A stretch of 64,000 nucleotides of DNA, taken from assembly GCF_943736975.1 (NCBI RefSeq), contig NZ_CALSFO010000003.1:558001-622000 (forward strand). Direction: 5' to 3'. Both the position numbers and the translations under genes were made by a program. This DNA is from Streptococcus sp. Marseille-Q0941 (lineage in GTDB: Bacteria > Bacillota > Bacilli > Lactobacillales > Streptococcaceae). The notes beneath the pieces were generated by a model, which was not told the origin of the DNA, did no database searches, and saw only the letters and a list, made by a program, of their open reading frames with translations. This document shows, one piece after another, positions 1 to 8,592 of the stretch; position 1 is the stretch's first letter, and each line of letters begins with the position of its first letter.

Positions 1-239
1 GCAGAGCTGCTTATTTGGATGGAGTAGGAAAAGGTATGAGAGTCTATCATAGTTCTAGTCATCCAAATTATAGCGATATGGTAAGACAGCGGTTAGATGC
101 CATAGAGCAATCACAGATGTCTGATAAAGAGAAGAAAAAAGCTGTTCGCAAGCTTCAAATTGAATTAAGAAGGCGGATTTGGGCAGGAAATGTCCCGCAG
201 GTTACTACATGCAATAGTCAGAAAAATAGAATGAATTAA
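1..239 (+). CDS. C-terminal fragment of an AHH-type nuclease toxin tip (5' cut by window edge)
   Basis: The frame is open to the left edge, so the gene begins outside the window. The readable part has HSSSHPNYSDMVRQRLD followed by a basic helix-rich end. This matches the distal part of AHH-family HNH/Endo VII nuclease toxins as I know them (H-S-GSHP.Y...V...L). The catalytic AHH motif itself would lie upstream and is not visible. An immunity-type gene follows after 50 bp, the usual toxin-then-immunity order. There is no start codon context here; the TTG at 15 is only an internal leucine. Confidence 0.6.
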   Translation, partial: RAAYLDGVGKGMRVYHSSSHPNYSDMVRQRLDAIEQSQMSDKEKKKAVRKLQIELRRRIWAGNVPQVTTCNSQKNRMN

Positions 240-289
240 TTTTGGTTATTATGTAATAAAGATTTAAAGATTTAAAGGAGTCATTTCTT

Positions 290-931
290 ATGGATAATTT
301 TTATGCAATGCTAGTAGATTATGAAAGTAAAAGTTGCCCAGGAAAGATGCTTGGTTTATTTTCTACTGACATGATGAATCCTAAAAGTGAATCATTTCAT
401 TCAGTAGATATGAGCAAAGAGATTTTTCAAATTAATCAAGAAAAAATATATCTGAACTTATGGAAAAAACGAAAATTAAATTTTGATTATTACTTTGAAT
501 CGGCTCATCTTTTTTCACAAGAATGTTGGAGTCTACTTAATAAATACAGAATTGCTCCTCATATTTCCATTCCTGTAATTGTTGCAATTTCTAGTCAAAG
601 CGTAGCTGAAGAAAAAGCTTATAAGCTTGTTGCATTCGAAAACAAGCAATTTTTTGATAACCGAACTTCTGTTTTCCAAATAGGAGAGATGGGAACCATT
701 TTACCTTCTAAAATAAATTTCACTGATATGGAATATGATTTATTTCAGTTAAATGACACTATATTGCATAATATATTAATAGTAAGTGCCAATCTCATGA
801 ATGTTTTAAAAAATGCTAACCTCGATGGTTACAAATTCGTCCCTTTGGATGATTTATTAGATACATTCATGAATGACCATAATTTAAGTATAAATGACTT
901 TATTAAGCCCAAACGAGGGAAGCTACCATAG
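290..931 (+). CDS. Putative immunity protein, Imm11/Imm43-like
   Basis: A 213-residue soluble protein preceded by an AAGGAG ribosome site. Its C-terminal part (ILIVSANLMNVLKNANLDG then YKFVPLDDLL) resembles the 'sexLxxxLxxxxlxGxxFxPV' end of Imm11/DUF1629-type immunity proteins; this is a by-eye similarity, not a search. Position directly behind the AHH toxin fragment suggests it neutralises that nuclease in the cytoplasm. Confidence 0.5.
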   Translation: MDNFYAMLVDYESKSCPGKMLGLFSTDMMNPKSESFHSVDMSKEIFQINQEKIYLNLWKKRKLNFDYYFESAHLFSQECWSLLNKYRIAPHISIPVIVAISSQSVAEEKAYKLVAFENKQFFDNRTSVFQIGEMGTILPSKINFTDMEYDLFQLNDTILHNILIVSANLMNVLKNANLDGYKFVPLDDLLDTFMNDHNLSINDFIKPKRGKLP

Positions 932-1043
932 CAAAGCTTATTTCACAGGTGGGATGTTTATCTTCGGGTATGCACAAGATGGTATTCGCCATACAGGTCC
1001 AGCCAGTGTGATACGCAATAAACGATCTAATAAGAAATGTTGA
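930..1043 (+). pseudogene. 3' tail of a lost toxin
   Basis: A frame without start codon reads SKAYFTGGMFIFGYAQDG and ends in a basic KRSNKKC stop. Short basic tails ending in KC/GKC directly before an immunity gene recur throughout the array, so this is read as the remnant left when the toxin body was deleted. The next gene (SUKH, 1075) would then be its cognate immunity. Confidence 0.5.
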
Positions 1044-1074
1044 TTGTTTGACGAAGTTATAACAGAAAGGAATA

Positions 1075-1665
1075 ATGAAAATGAAAATTAAGAGTTTGGT
1101 TGAAAAAATGGGTGGAGTTCAAAGGTTTACATTTGAACCACTGATTCCTACATCTAGAAAATCGATGTCTAAATTTTTAGATATTACTAAAGAAGAATTT
1201 TCTGATTATTTGGATTATCTTGAATTATTTGGTGGAGAGACAGGATTTATAAAAGAATTTAAGTTAACACCATATAGTAATTTTCCTGAATATTGTTATC
1301 CGGATGATGATGTTCCTGTGGGTGGTAATATTGAATGGAGTGGAGGCGATTTAGGTTTCTTTTATGGTGAAAATATAAACTACCAAAAAAACTCCCTAAT
1401 TAGTGAGAGGCTTGAAAAATATAAAAATAGAATACCAGATAATTTTCTACCGATATCAAGTAATGAATTTGGTGATTTGATTTGTCTATGTACTCAAGGA
1501 AAAAGAATTGGGCAAATTTTCTATTGGGATCATGAAAATGAATGGGATGAAGAAGATTATTTTGATGAATTTGGTGTGCCAATGCCTGAAAAAGTGAAAT
1601 TTCAAAATATCTATTTAATTGGTAAAAATCTATATGATTGCTTTAGCAGAATGATTCCAGTTTAA
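1075..1665 (+). CDS. SUKH (SMI1/KNR4-like) immunity protein
   Basis: 196 residues. The C-terminal half has the SUKH pattern: FLPISSNEFGDLICL, an IFYWDHE strand-turn, and a final hydrophobic helix (YLIGKNLYDCF). SUKH proteins are a large superfamily of immunity proteins against nuclease toxins. AGAAAGG lies upstream; ATG at 1075 or 1081 are both possible starts. A toxin tail (930-1043) is all that remains of a partner. Confidence 0.7.
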   Translation: MKMKIKSLVEKMGGVQRFTFEPLIPTSRKSMSKFLDITKEEFSDYLDYLELFGGETGFIKEFKLTPYSNFPEYCYPDDDVPVGGNIEWSGGDLGFFYGENINYQKNSLISERLEKYKNRIPDNFLPISSNEFGDLICLCTQGKRIGQIFYWDHENEWDEEDYFDEFGVPMPEKVKFQNIYLIGKNLYDCFSRMIPV

Positions 1666-1673
1666 TAATTGAA

Positions 1674-1857
1674 GCAAGCCGTAGCCTACACAAAACCTTT
1701 AGTTCTGACATAGAGTGTGTGGCACAAATGTAAGCGATTACTCCTATCAAAGCCACATCAACGAAGACAGCGAAAACCGCCAACAAACCCACTACTTCCA
1801 CTGCGACCAAATCGGCATCCCAAGAGAGATAACCGATAAGGACGACAATCTGGTTTG
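1674..1857 (+). repeat. Boundary element fused to Rhs core fragment
   Basis: GCAAGCCGTAGCC opens a copy of the array-wide boundary element. It runs into an Rhs core segment ([29 protein letters not shown]) whose conserved tryptophan codon (TGG after NLV) is TGA. The core ends there and the next toxin starts in another frame. No start codon or ribosome site precedes the core, so this is a silent donor cassette rather than an expressed gene. Confidence 0.75.
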
Positions 1858-2265
1858 ATTCGTGTAATTCCCATAGTTGTTGGGGTTGTTTCTAAAGTAA
1901 TATCAAAAGTTGCTTCAAAGCTAAAATGTGGCAAATGTGTAAAAAATACTTCTCATGTACATCCATTACGCCAAGCATATATTAAAGAAGTGAATGGTTT
2001 GAAGGCGTTAGGAGAAAAAATGGCTCGTAAGGGTATCGATAAGGAAATTATTGTACGAACGTTGCATTCGAAAAGACGTGAGCTAGGAGTAAAGTATAAA
2101 AACTTAACCCCACCTGATAAATTAAAAGAAATATATGCTAGAAATGTGGAAAAATATGGTGATAAACAAGGTCCATCTATAGATTGGTTGCGTAAAAAAG
2201 GAAAATCTTGGGATGATATTATTGAGTCTGCATCACGAACAGGCGGGAAGGATTTAGGATTATGA
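1855..2265 (+). CDS. Rhs-type toxin tip, unnamed C-terminal domain
   Basis: 136 residues from a TTG; a short hydrophobic lead (IPIVVGVVSKVISK) precedes a helical domain with RRELGVKYKNLTPP, IYARNVEKYGD..GPS and a final GKSWDDIIESASRTGG. I recognise that pattern as a recurrent polymorphic-toxin C-terminus but cannot name its activity. It overlaps the following gene by 4 bp (ATGA), typical of a toxin-immunity pair. It lacks the core leader in frame and is probably not expressed alone. Confidence 0.6.
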   Translation: MIRVIPIVVGVVSKVISKVASKLKCGKCVKNTSHVHPLRQAYIKEVNGLKALGEKMARKGIDKEIIVRTLHSKRRELGVKYKNLTPPDKLKEIYARNVEKYGDKQGPSIDWLRKKGKSWDDIIESASRTGGKDLGL

Positions 2266-2519
2266 TCAATGAGTCTATTGTTATTGGCAATGAATATGAT
2301 GAAAAACTTATTAAATCATTATTTTTAACTTTGCAAGAGATAGGTGCGGTTAAAAAGGATGAATCTTCAGCATTAGTAGGTTCTCAGGATTACTATTTGG
2401 CAAGATACGAAGTAAATAATTTAATTTTAACTGTCGAAATTGAAACATACATAGGAGTAACATTAAGTGGTCCTTCTAATGTAGTAAGAGAGATTAGTAA
2501 TAAATTAAAAAGGAAATAA
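2262..2519 (+). CDS. Cognate immunity protein of the 1855 toxin
   Basis: 85 residues, acidic-to-neutral, start codon overlapping the toxin stop. No family recognised. The alternating hydrophobic pattern (YLARYEVNNLILTVEIETYIG) suggests a small alpha/beta protein. The overlap implies translational coupling with the toxin tip. Confidence 0.55.
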   Translation: MINESIVIGNEYDEKLIKSLFLTLQEIGAVKKDESSALVGSQDYYLARYEVNNLILTVEIETYIGVTLSGPSNVVREISNKLKRK

Positions 2520-2529
2520 AGTGTGATAA

Positions 2530-2606
2530 GCAAGCCGTAGCCCGAACAAAACCTTCAAATTCTGATGTTAGTTTCTGTTCCGTTTCCGCTTTTCAGACGG
2601 CCTCGA
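2530..2606 (+). repeat. Boundary element ending in a neisserial uptake sequence
   Basis: GCAAGCCGTAGCCCG start, no GTGCG hairpin in this copy, then TTCAGACGGCCT at 2592-2603. The reverse complement is AGGCCGTCTGAA, the AG-DUS dialect of Neisseria. The DUS is joined directly to an Rhs core segment. Confidence 0.75.
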
Positions 2607-2610
2607 ATGA

Positions 2611-3183
2611 GAAACAGGGTTGCATTACTACTTCTTCAGGTATTATAAGCCTGAAGCGGGTCGGTTTGTAAACCAGGACTCGATCGGGTTGGATGGTGGA
2701 GATAATCTTTATTGGTTTGCTCCGAGTGTACAGGCTTGGGTTGACCCGTTAGGATTAGCTACTCGACCTAATAATGGGAAATACCATATTTTCTTTGACC
2801 ATAAGTTAGATTCAGGAATTAGATATTCAAGTGATGCTGTGCAATTTAATGATGCAAATAAGGCATTTATTAAAAAAATGGAATCTAACCCATCATTTAA
2901 ACGGGATATGCTTAATCGTTATCCTGAATTAAAAGAATGGATGAAATCTGGAGATATGAGTTCAAGTCCCAATTGGGGAAAAGGTAAAAATAAACAGGGA
3001 CTAACATGGCATCATCATGAGGATACAAAAAGGTTGGTACTGGTTGATTATAATGACCATAGAAGAAATCATGGTCTATATCACCCACAAAGAAAAGGCG
3101 GAAGAAGTATATGGGGAGGTGGTAGACCAGGTCGGCGAGGAAAATTAAACGGTCGCACTGGTAAACCATTAGGTAAATGTTAA
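2611..3183 (+). CDS. Rhs core end plus WHH-type HNH/Endo VII nuclease tip
   Basis: The frame opens just after a TGA at 2608 and carries the complete core end: [30 protein letters not shown] and W.DPLGLAT. The tip has [20 protein letters not shown] followed by H..H and a basic glycine-rich end closing in GKC. W-H-H with downstream histidines is the signature of the WHH nuclease family (HNH/Endo VII superfamily), which cuts DNA. The tip is uninterrupted, but no ATG or ribosome site precedes the core; it would need recombination into a full rhs gene to be made as an effector. Confidence 0.8.
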   Translation, partial: ETGLHYYFFRYYKPEAGRFVNQDSIGLDGGDNLYWFAPSVQAWVDPLGLATRPNNGKYHIFFDHKLDSGIRYSSDAVQFNDANKAFIKKMESNPSFKRDMLNRYPELKEWMKSGDMSSSPNWGKGKNKQGLTWHHHEDTKRLVLVDYNDHRRNHGLYHPQRKGGRSIWGGGRPGRRGKLNGRTGKPLGKC

Positions 3184-3206
3184 TTTAACCACAGAAGGAA
3201 CAAAAA

Positions 3207-3575
3207 ATGAATTTAGATAATTTTTTTAGAAGAAAAATTAGCATATCAGAAATTATTGATTGTGCTAGATTATTTAATGATGAAGATACTGATAAATTTG
3301 CAAAATTTCCATACATATATATTTCCTCTGATGAAGATGAGAGTATCCTTGATTTAGAGACGGTTTGTTATTTGGATAACGGTCCAAAAATAGTGGATGG
3401 AAAAGAAGTTTTTCCTGATTTTGTAAATGAGAATGGATTGGATATTTTATGTAGTGGGGATGTATTTATGGATATTTACGATGACTTAGATGAACGGTAT
3501 CCAAATTTTACAAAAGATCAATTTATTGATGCTCTAAATTATTACATGGATAATGATGATTACATTGAATTTTAA
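3207..3575 (+). CDS. Immunity protein for WHH nuclease
   Basis: 122 residues, strongly acidic (many D/E, for example DEDTDKF and DDLDERYP), as expected for a protein that masks a basic nuclease. AGAAGGAAC lies before the ATG. No named family recognised. It is placed 23 bp behind the WHH toxin. Confidence 0.55.
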   Translation: MNLDNFFRRKISISEIIDCARLFNDEDTDKFAKFPYIYISSDEDESILDLETVCYLDNGPKIVDGKEVFPDFVNENGLDILCSGDVFMDIYDDLDERYPNFTKDQFIDALNYYMDNDDYIEF

Positions 3576-3590
3576 ATCTATAATTCAGCT

Positions 3591-3660
3591 AGCAGTAGCC
3601 CGCATGAAACCTCCAATCCCGACGTAGGGTGTGTGCAGAACGCACGCACGCGGTTTCTGT
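3591..3660 (+). repeat. Boundary element, well-conserved copy
   Basis: GCAGTAGCCCGCATG, then ACCTCCAATCCC, GACGTAGGGT and a GTGTGTGC..GCACGCAC hairpin followed by CGGTTTCTG. This is close to the array consensus and is followed directly by an inverted uptake-sequence pair. It separates the immunity gene of one cassette from the toxin remnant of the next. Confidence 0.75.
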
Positions 3661-3662
3661 TT

Positions 3663-3700
3663 TTCAGACGGCCTCACTATCTTCTTTGAGGTCGTCTGAA
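3663..3700 (+). terminator. Inverted DUS pair acting as terminator
   Basis: TTCAGACGGCCTCA (3663-3676) pairs with TGAGGTCGTCTGAA (3687-3700) around a 10-nt loop, with one G-T wobble. The arms are the two Neisseria dialects AGGCCGTCTGAA and AGGTCGTCTGAA. Inverted DUS pairs are a known form of neisserial terminator. Confidence 0.8.
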
Positions 3701-3708
3701 CTATTTGT

Positions 3709-3879
3709 TCTTTAACAAACTCATCTAAAACTAGCTATGAATTGGCGAAAGTTGATGGAAATGGCAAGCATCCATATTTTGCAGAAGATAGAAAAGCATT
3801 TGGTAAAGATAGAAGGCAATATCGGAAAGATAGAGCAAAAGCAGAAAAAAGGCAAAGAAGGAAAGTTGGGGGATGTTAA
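3709..3879 (+). pseudogene. 3' tail of a lost toxin
   Basis: The frame reads SYELAKVDGNGKHPYFAED, then a run of Lys/Arg (RKDRAKAEKRQRRK) and ends VGGC stop. It has no start and no core upstream; a DUS terminator lies immediately before it. It is the eroded end of a toxin whose immunity is the next gene. Confidence 0.5.
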
Positions 3880-3916
3880 TGTTAATTTACCCATATTTAC
3901 AAAAGAGAGGTTTGTT

Positions 3917-4351
3917 ATGTTAGATGATGATTTTAAGGAGTATCTTAATGATGAATTTGGTAGAATATTCCCAGAAAGTCAGGAGGAATATCGTAAATTA
4001 TTCAAAGGGTTAGGTTTTGGGGAGGTAAATCATGACTTCATTGAATTTTGGGCAACATATAGTGATGAAATTTATGGGAAAATTGGATATTTAGTTGATT
4101 TAGCAATGGATTTAGAGGATTTTTCAAGTAGCCAAACAGAAATTTTGAGAAAAAATATTGGCTTACCTGATAATTATTTTTCCCTGTTGAATAATGAGTT
4201 GGATGATTATATCCTGTATGATAAAAATACCGATGAAGTTTTTTTTGTAGAGGCTCCCACTATTCAAAAATTTATAGAAAATAAACAATTTAGCAAACAT
4301 TGGGATAACTTTGAATATTTTATTAAAGATTATCTAAATTATAATACTTAA
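3917..4351 (+). CDS. Putative immunity protein
   Basis: The start is set at MLDDDFKEYLND because AGAGAGG lies 7 nt upstream and the sequence before it is toxin tail read in another frame. About 144 residues, acidic, mostly helical (YSDEIYGKIGYLVDLAMDLE). Family not recognised; position marks it as the immunity partner of the tail at 3709-3879. Confidence 0.5.
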   Translation: MLDDDFKEYLNDEFGRIFPESQEEYRKLFKGLGFGEVNHDFIEFWATYSDEIYGKIGYLVDLAMDLEDFSSSQTEILRKNIGLPDNYFSLLNNELDDYILYDKNTDEVFFVEAPTIQKFIENKQFSKHWDNFEYFIKDYLNYNT

Positions 4352-4360
4352 GATGTTTGA

Positions 4361-4781
4361 GCAGCCGTAGCCCGCACAAAACCTTTAGTCCTGACATAGA
4401 GTGTGCGGCACAAATGTAAGCGATTACTCCTATCAAAGCCACATCAACGAAGACAGCGAAAACCGCCAACAAACCCACTACTCCCACTGTGACCAAATTG
4501 GCATCCCAAGAGAGATAACCAGTGACGAAGATAACCTGGTTTGGTTTGGGAATTATTATGGTTGCGGTAAACCGAAGAGTGAAACCAACATATCCGGAAC
4601 TGCTCACCCACCCTTCCACCTGCAAAACCAGTACGCTGATCGTGAAACAGGGTTGCACTACTACTTCTTCAGGTATTACGAGCCTGAGTCGGGGCAGTTT
4701 GTGAATCAGGACCCGATTGGGTTTCCTGGTGGACAAATACAAAAATATATTAATGACTTAGAAAGTTTAATAAGACAATGA
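4361..4781 (+). pseudogene. Boundary element, Rhs core, deleted toxin tip
   Basis: An intact core frame (4401 onward) runs from [15 protein letters not shown] through [29 protein letters not shown] and [12 protein letters not shown]. It then jumps straight into [15 protein letters not shown] stop. The whole catalytic part of the tip has been removed in frame, leaving only a 15-residue tail that overlaps the next gene by ATGA. Confidence 0.7.
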
Positions 4782-5467
4782 ATCATGAGCAATTTATAAA
4801 AAAGATTAATATAGTTTTAGTCGAAATTGATAAAATGATTAATAATTGTGATGAATATAGTTATACAAATAAACAGCAGTTAGTTTCTATAAAAAATGAA
4901 CTATCTGACATGATTAATTATCTAAATTCAGAAACTATTTTTCAACAAAAAAAAGGAAAAGAATTTTTATTGTCTCGGATAGTAATTGATTCTTGGCCAT
5001 TTAATAATGAGGTTGGTAAACTCCTTGTAGAATTAGAAGAAGATTTCAATTCTTTGACTATAAAAATGCCTAAGTTAAAAATTTTGAATGAAACTCCTTT
5101 AGACTTTCAAGAAAATTTTTTGTTTGACGAATGGGAAGTCAGTTATCTTGATTTGATGGAAGTAAATCAAGGTTCTCCCTTAGTTGGAAGTCTATCCATT
5201 AACGGTCAAGTTATTATTAAAGAACAGGGGTTTGGAGGGCCTTTGTTGTATTCCAATAGAAAAATATATATTCCTATTTTCATTAGACGATTTTGTCTAG
5301 TTGGATTTAGGCTTGCAATATTAAATTTAGATGATTTATCCATTGAGTATATTGGTGGTATCGAAGACTTGGTTTATCTGAAAGAGATAAAAGATAATAG
5401 AATTTATTTCTATACAGATATATATAAAAGCACAGAAAAGAATTTAACTTTATATGAACAAATATAA
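4778..5467 (+). CDS. Putative immunity protein, 229 aa
   Basis: The start codon overlaps the stop of the deleted toxin. The N-terminal half is helical with low complexity of Asn/Lys; the C-terminal half is beta-rich ([35 protein letters not shown]). Family not recognised. It overlaps the next frame by 14 bp. Confidence 0.5.
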   Translation: MNHEQFIKKINIVLVEIDKMINNCDEYSYTNKQQLVSIKNELSDMINYLNSETIFQQKKGKEFLLSRIVIDSWPFNNEVGKLLVELEEDFNSLTIKMPKLKILNETPLDFQENFLFDEWEVSYLDLMEVNQGSPLVGSLSINGQVIIKEQGFGGPLLYSNRKIYIPIFIRRFCLVGFRLAILNLDDLSIEYIGGIEDLVYLKEIKDNRIYFYTDIYKSTEKNLTLYEQI

Positions 5468-5507
5468 CTCAAGAAAATGCTGTAAACATCATAGCCAAAG
5501 GACTTCT

Positions 5508-5870
5508 ATGTTAATTAAATTTAAAGAATTTATTCAAAAGTATTGGATAAGTATTTTAATTTCTTGGTTTTTCATTTGGTTATGGATGGCCTATTATGGA
5601 GATAACACGATAGTTAAGTTGGTCGTGTTTCCGATCATCTCTTTCTTTCTAGTTATTTTATTTCATTTAGAATTAGAAAGAAAAAATATTAAATATCTAT
5701 CCATAATTCAAATGTTAATTGGGATGTTGCTGGGATTAGCTATACAAATCAAAAGTGAGAGTTTTATGCTCTTTGAAGGATTGATATTCGGAGGAATTTG
5801 GGGATTAACAACACCCTTTTGGGTAAAAATATTTTTATTTTTAAGAAAAAAGATAGGAAATTATGTATAA
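5508..5870 (+). CDS. Membrane immunity protein candidate
   Basis: The start is chosen at MLIKFKEFIQ because AAAGGA precedes it. About 120 residues with three to four hydrophobic segments (WISILISWFFIWLWMAYY, LVVFPIISFFLVILF, IIQMLIGMLLGLAIQI, GLIFGGIWGLTTPFWV). Integral-membrane immunity proteins usually protect against pore-forming or envelope toxins. It could belong to the 4778 cassette as a second immunity gene. Confidence 0.5.
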   Translation: MLIKFKEFIQKYWISILISWFFIWLWMAYYGDNTIVKLVVFPIISFFLVILFHLELERKNIKYLSIIQMLIGMLLGLAIQIKSESFMLFEGLIFGGIWGLTTPFWVKIFLFLRKKIGNYV

Positions 5871-5909
5871 CAAGGCATAAGTTAGGGTAGTTACCAACAA
5901 ACAACCTAA

Positions 5910-6240
5910 AGGTCGTCTGAAAAACGAAGAAGTTTCATACGGCCTCGAAGATGCCACCAGATTCGTTTGGGATGGCAAGTATACCTATATCTACACCCAC
6001 GGATTCCTACGAGTCTTTAGCACAAATTCGATACTGGAGCAACGATTAGAAAGATTGGCTACCATTGCTAAAAATAAAAAATGGAATAAAAAGAAAATCT
6101 CAGAAAAAATATTAAAAATGCAAAACGAATTAGGAGAAGCTTTTAGAACTGGCAAATATATTTGTGCTGCACCAATTTCTAAAAGTAATAGTAAGAAAGG
6201 AAAAAATGATGACTCTTTATCAAATATACTCTGCTATTGA
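5910..6240 (+). pseudogene. DUS, broken Rhs core and toxin tail
   Basis: AGGTCGTCTGAA at 5910-5921 (AG-mucDUS dialect) precedes core sequence FVWDGKYTYIYT. A one-base loss then shifts the frame, so the SYEPLAQ segment is read as SILEQRL. The shifted frame continues into the basic tail LATIAKNKKWNKKKISEK..., which ends inside the next immunity gene. Confidence 0.6.
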
Positions 6241-6745
6241 TAATGAAGAAGCGTATGTGGACTTAAAACAGGATGATAGAAAAATTGTAGAATTTATTAA
6301 TTACAATAAAGGTAATTATACAGATGAAGCAGTTTTTATAGCTCAGAGTGGATATACCTCCAAAAATATTTCTAATACAGATTATATTCAAACAATTCCT
6401 AAGATGTTATTGTTCTCTGAAACTTTCATTAATAAATTGGCTGATAAATTAAAAGATGAATTAGATTTTTTTCCGGCTAAACTTAGAATCAAGAATGATG
6501 AATTTAAATTTTTCCTTGGAAAGATTAAATTAACTGCTAGATTAGTAGATATGGAAAAATCAAATTTTTATGAAATAGATGGAGAGAAGTTTATTGATTA
6601 TCCACCTGTATTTTTAGGAAATATATCTGGTTTTGAGTTTTGTGCAAAAGATATAAATGATGATTTAATTTGGGCTTTTTCTGATAAATTCAAAGAATTA
6701 GTTATTAGTAATAATTTGAAGATGGAATTTCTTCCTCTAACATGA
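6206..6745 (+). CDS. Putative immunity protein, 179 aa
   Basis: Start at MMTLYQIYSAIDNEEAYVD, seven bases behind AAAGG. The end (FKELVISNNLKMEFLPL) again resembles the close of Imm11-like proteins. It overlaps the toxin tail by about 35 bp. Family assignment is tentative. Confidence 0.45.
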   Translation: MMTLYQIYSAIDNEEAYVDLKQDDRKIVEFINYNKGNYTDEAVFIAQSGYTSKNISNTDYIQTIPKMLLFSETFINKLADKLKDELDFFPAKLRIKNDEFKFFLGKIKLTARLVDMEKSNFYEIDGEKFIDYPPVFLGNISGFEFCAKDINDDLIWAFSDKFKELVISNNLKMEFLPLT

Positions 6746-6767
6746 AATACTCTGTAAGTAAGTTATA

Positions 6768-6829
6768 GCAAGCCGTAACCTGCATGAAACCTCCAATCCC
6801 GACGTAGGGTACGTGCGGTACGCACGTAC
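6768..6829 (+). repeat. Boundary element with perfect 9-bp hairpin
   Basis: GCAAGCCGTAACC start, then a dyad of GTACGTGCG (6809-6817), loop GTA, and CGCACGTAC (6821-6829). Other copies have GTGTGTGCG pairing with CGCACGCAC by wobble. Here both arms have changed together, which argues that the fold is maintained. CGGTTTTGCC follows. Confidence 0.75.
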
Positions 6830-7115
6830 GCGGTTTTGCCTGTCTAAACCACATCAACGATGACGGAGAAGTCGACAACAATCCCACTACTTCCACTGCG
6901 ACCAAATCGGTATACCTCGCTAGAAGACCGACATCCACGGCAATCTCTTGTGGTACGGCGAATATACCGCCTGGGGTCGTTTGAAAAAGGATAATCGAGT
7001 TTATAATGATGCGGCACTAAATCTAGATGGAACTATTCACGATAAACATCGAGGAATCCCCCCATTCTCCAAAGATGATAGAGATTTCTTATTTTGCCAA
7101 GGATGGAAAACATAA
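6830..7115 (+). pseudogene. Rhs core fragment with stop, plus toxin tail
   Basis: Core residues HINDDGE.. and IPR are followed by TAG at 6921-6923. The open frame then reads TDIHGNLLWYGEYTAWGRLK, KDNRVYNDAALNLDG and the tail HRGIPPFSKDDRDFLFCQGW ending KT. The toxin body between GRLKK and the tail is missing. The stop codon overlaps the next start (TAATG). Confidence 0.6.
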
Positions 7116-7633
7116 TGGAATACTTAAAACTATTAACAAAGTTAGCAAAAACTGAAAAATCATATCAGTATGATGAAATTATTAAATTACTTAAGCATCC
7201 TGTTGAATTTGAGGAAATTCCTTTGATTACTAGAACTGGAAGAGAAAAACCATTTTTGAAAATGCTATCCCCAAAACAGTTGAATTTGTTCTTTTTAAAT
7301 ACTGCAATATTTTACATTAATAATATAAATTTAATGGCAAAAGATATTTTGATAGATAACGATTTATCAATATGTATAACATACCCGGATATAAGTTCTG
7401 AATTACATAATCTATATAGTTTTTATATACCCAACATATGTATTTATAGGTCGAAATATGAAAATACATTTAAAAATTATCCAGTCTTAAATTTAGAAAA
7501 TTTCTCATGGTTACATGAATATTCATCTGATTTTAATTATAAAGACATTTTTAACATTGTTTACTCTAAATTTGATGACGGTTTTGGCCATGAAATTTTT
7601 AGGGTATTTATATTAAAAAAGGAGGATATTTAA
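7115..7633 (+). CDS. Putative immunity protein, 172 aa
   Basis: MEYLKLLTKLAKTEKSYQYD start, coupled to the toxin tail by TAATG; an earlier in-frame ATG at 7103 has no better ribosome site. Aromatic-rich, mixed alpha/beta. No family recognised. Confidence 0.5.
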   Translation: MEYLKLLTKLAKTEKSYQYDEIIKLLKHPVEFEEIPLITRTGREKPFLKMLSPKQLNLFFLNTAIFYINNINLMAKDILIDNDLSICITYPDISSELHNLYSFYIPNICIYRSKYENTFKNYPVLNLENFSWLHEYSSDFNYKDIFNIVYSKFDDGFGHEIFRVFILKKEDI

Positions 7634-7673
7634 AACAAGCGTAAATAGAATTAGCCCCCTCCTAACGCATACA

Positions 7674-7970
7674 TTAAGGTTGTCTGAAACCCTAAACCCT
7701 CACTCACCCAGCTTTCAGACGACCCATCCCCAACAGGAGAAAGCCACCAACAAACCCACTACTTCCACTACGACCAAATCGGGATGCCGCGCACCCACCC
7801 TTCCGATTGCAAAATATCCTTGTCCACACTTGCATGTAGCTACTGCCAGGATGGATGGAAATCTTGGTCAAAAAAGAAATAATGGGAATGGTACATTTTC
7901 TTGGAAGTACTACAAAGATAATGTAACCGAACAACATAGGAAATGGTATCATGACAACTTTAGAAAATAA
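7674..7970 (+). pseudogene. Degenerate DUS pair, deleted core and toxin tail
   Basis: Near-DUS sequences (AAGGTTGTCTGAA and TTCAGACGACCC at 7714) flank a stub. A core piece (ATNKPTT.. in one frame, HQQTHYFHYDQIGMP in another) jumps to HPSDCKI and then to a tail NGNGTFSWKYYKDNVTEQ ending DNFRK. At least one deletion and one frameshift. The tail overlaps the next immunity gene by 20 bp. Confidence 0.55.
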
Positions 7971-8427
7971 GATCTTTACTTTAAAACAGAATCATTTAAT
8001 GAAAAGAATGAAAGAAATTCATTTTTTAAATAATTTAATTTCAGATTCTGAAAAAATTATTCCATATCCACTCTCATGTGACATAATAAATCGTACTTTT
8101 ACCCCCTATAGAAATATAGAATTATCAAAAGAAAATTTTAGTTTATCGATAAAAAATGAATTATTAAATTTTTTTGCACCAGTGGAAAATGATATTGCTT
8201 ATGTATACTTTTATGGAGGAATAAATGATTCGGCTGAAATACCAATAGAATTATTCCCCTTGTTTATTATCAAAATAAAAAATATTAGCAATTGGCTAGA
8301 ATTAATAAACAAACCTAATTTTTATTGTTTAAAATTATTTAGTCATAAAATAGATAAAGTTATCGATATATCTCTACTCGACAATGAGGAAGATGTGTTA
8401 TCTATTTCTATTGGACTGAACGCTTAA
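7951..8427 (+). CDS. Putative immunity protein, 158 aa
   Basis: Starts inside the toxin tail. Asn/Lys/Ile-rich, AT-rich coding sequence, with a strand-rich centre (IAYVYFYGGINDSAEIPIEL). Family not recognised; the overlap with the tail supports an immunity role. Confidence 0.5.
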   Translation: MTTLENKIFTLKQNHLMKRMKEIHFLNNLISDSEKIIPYPLSCDIINRTFTPYRNIELSKENFSLSIKNELLNFFAPVENDIAYVYFYGGINDSAEIPIELFPLFIIKIKNISNWLELINKPNFYCLKLFSHKIDKVIDISLLDNEEDVLSISIGLNA

Positions 8428-8489
8428 CTTTAAAAATAAATAAACTATTCCAGAAGAAGCAGGCTTTGTATAACTGAAAGGTATTTAGC

Positions 8490-8585
8490 ATGAAAGAATT
8501 ATTAAAAAAACTTGAAAATAATAGTTTTATTTATAAGGTCAGAATGGATCTTGAATTCGATGTAAAGGATTACCAAGAATTATAA
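8490..8585 (+). pseudogene. Short remnant of an immunity gene
   Basis: AACTGAAAGG then ATG and 31 codons (MKELLKKLENNSFIYKVRMD... DYQEL). The good ribosome site and abrupt end suggest the first part of a truncated immunity gene, interrupted where the duplicated segment at 8593 begins. Confidence 0.35.
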
Positions 8586-8592
8586 AAATTTT

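Noticed and set aside
3737..3916. N-terminal extension of the 3917 immunity protein
   Set aside because: It is the toxin tail read in another frame (SYELAKVDGNGK...VGGC in the proper frame), and a good ribosome site supports 3917.
4323..4742. Minus-strand open frames opposite Rhs core copies (also near 9013, 13278, 19850, 32144, 50169, 51227, 52608)
   Set aside because: They recur only because the repeated core has an open antisense frame; no ribosome sites, and their translations all share the mirrored core.
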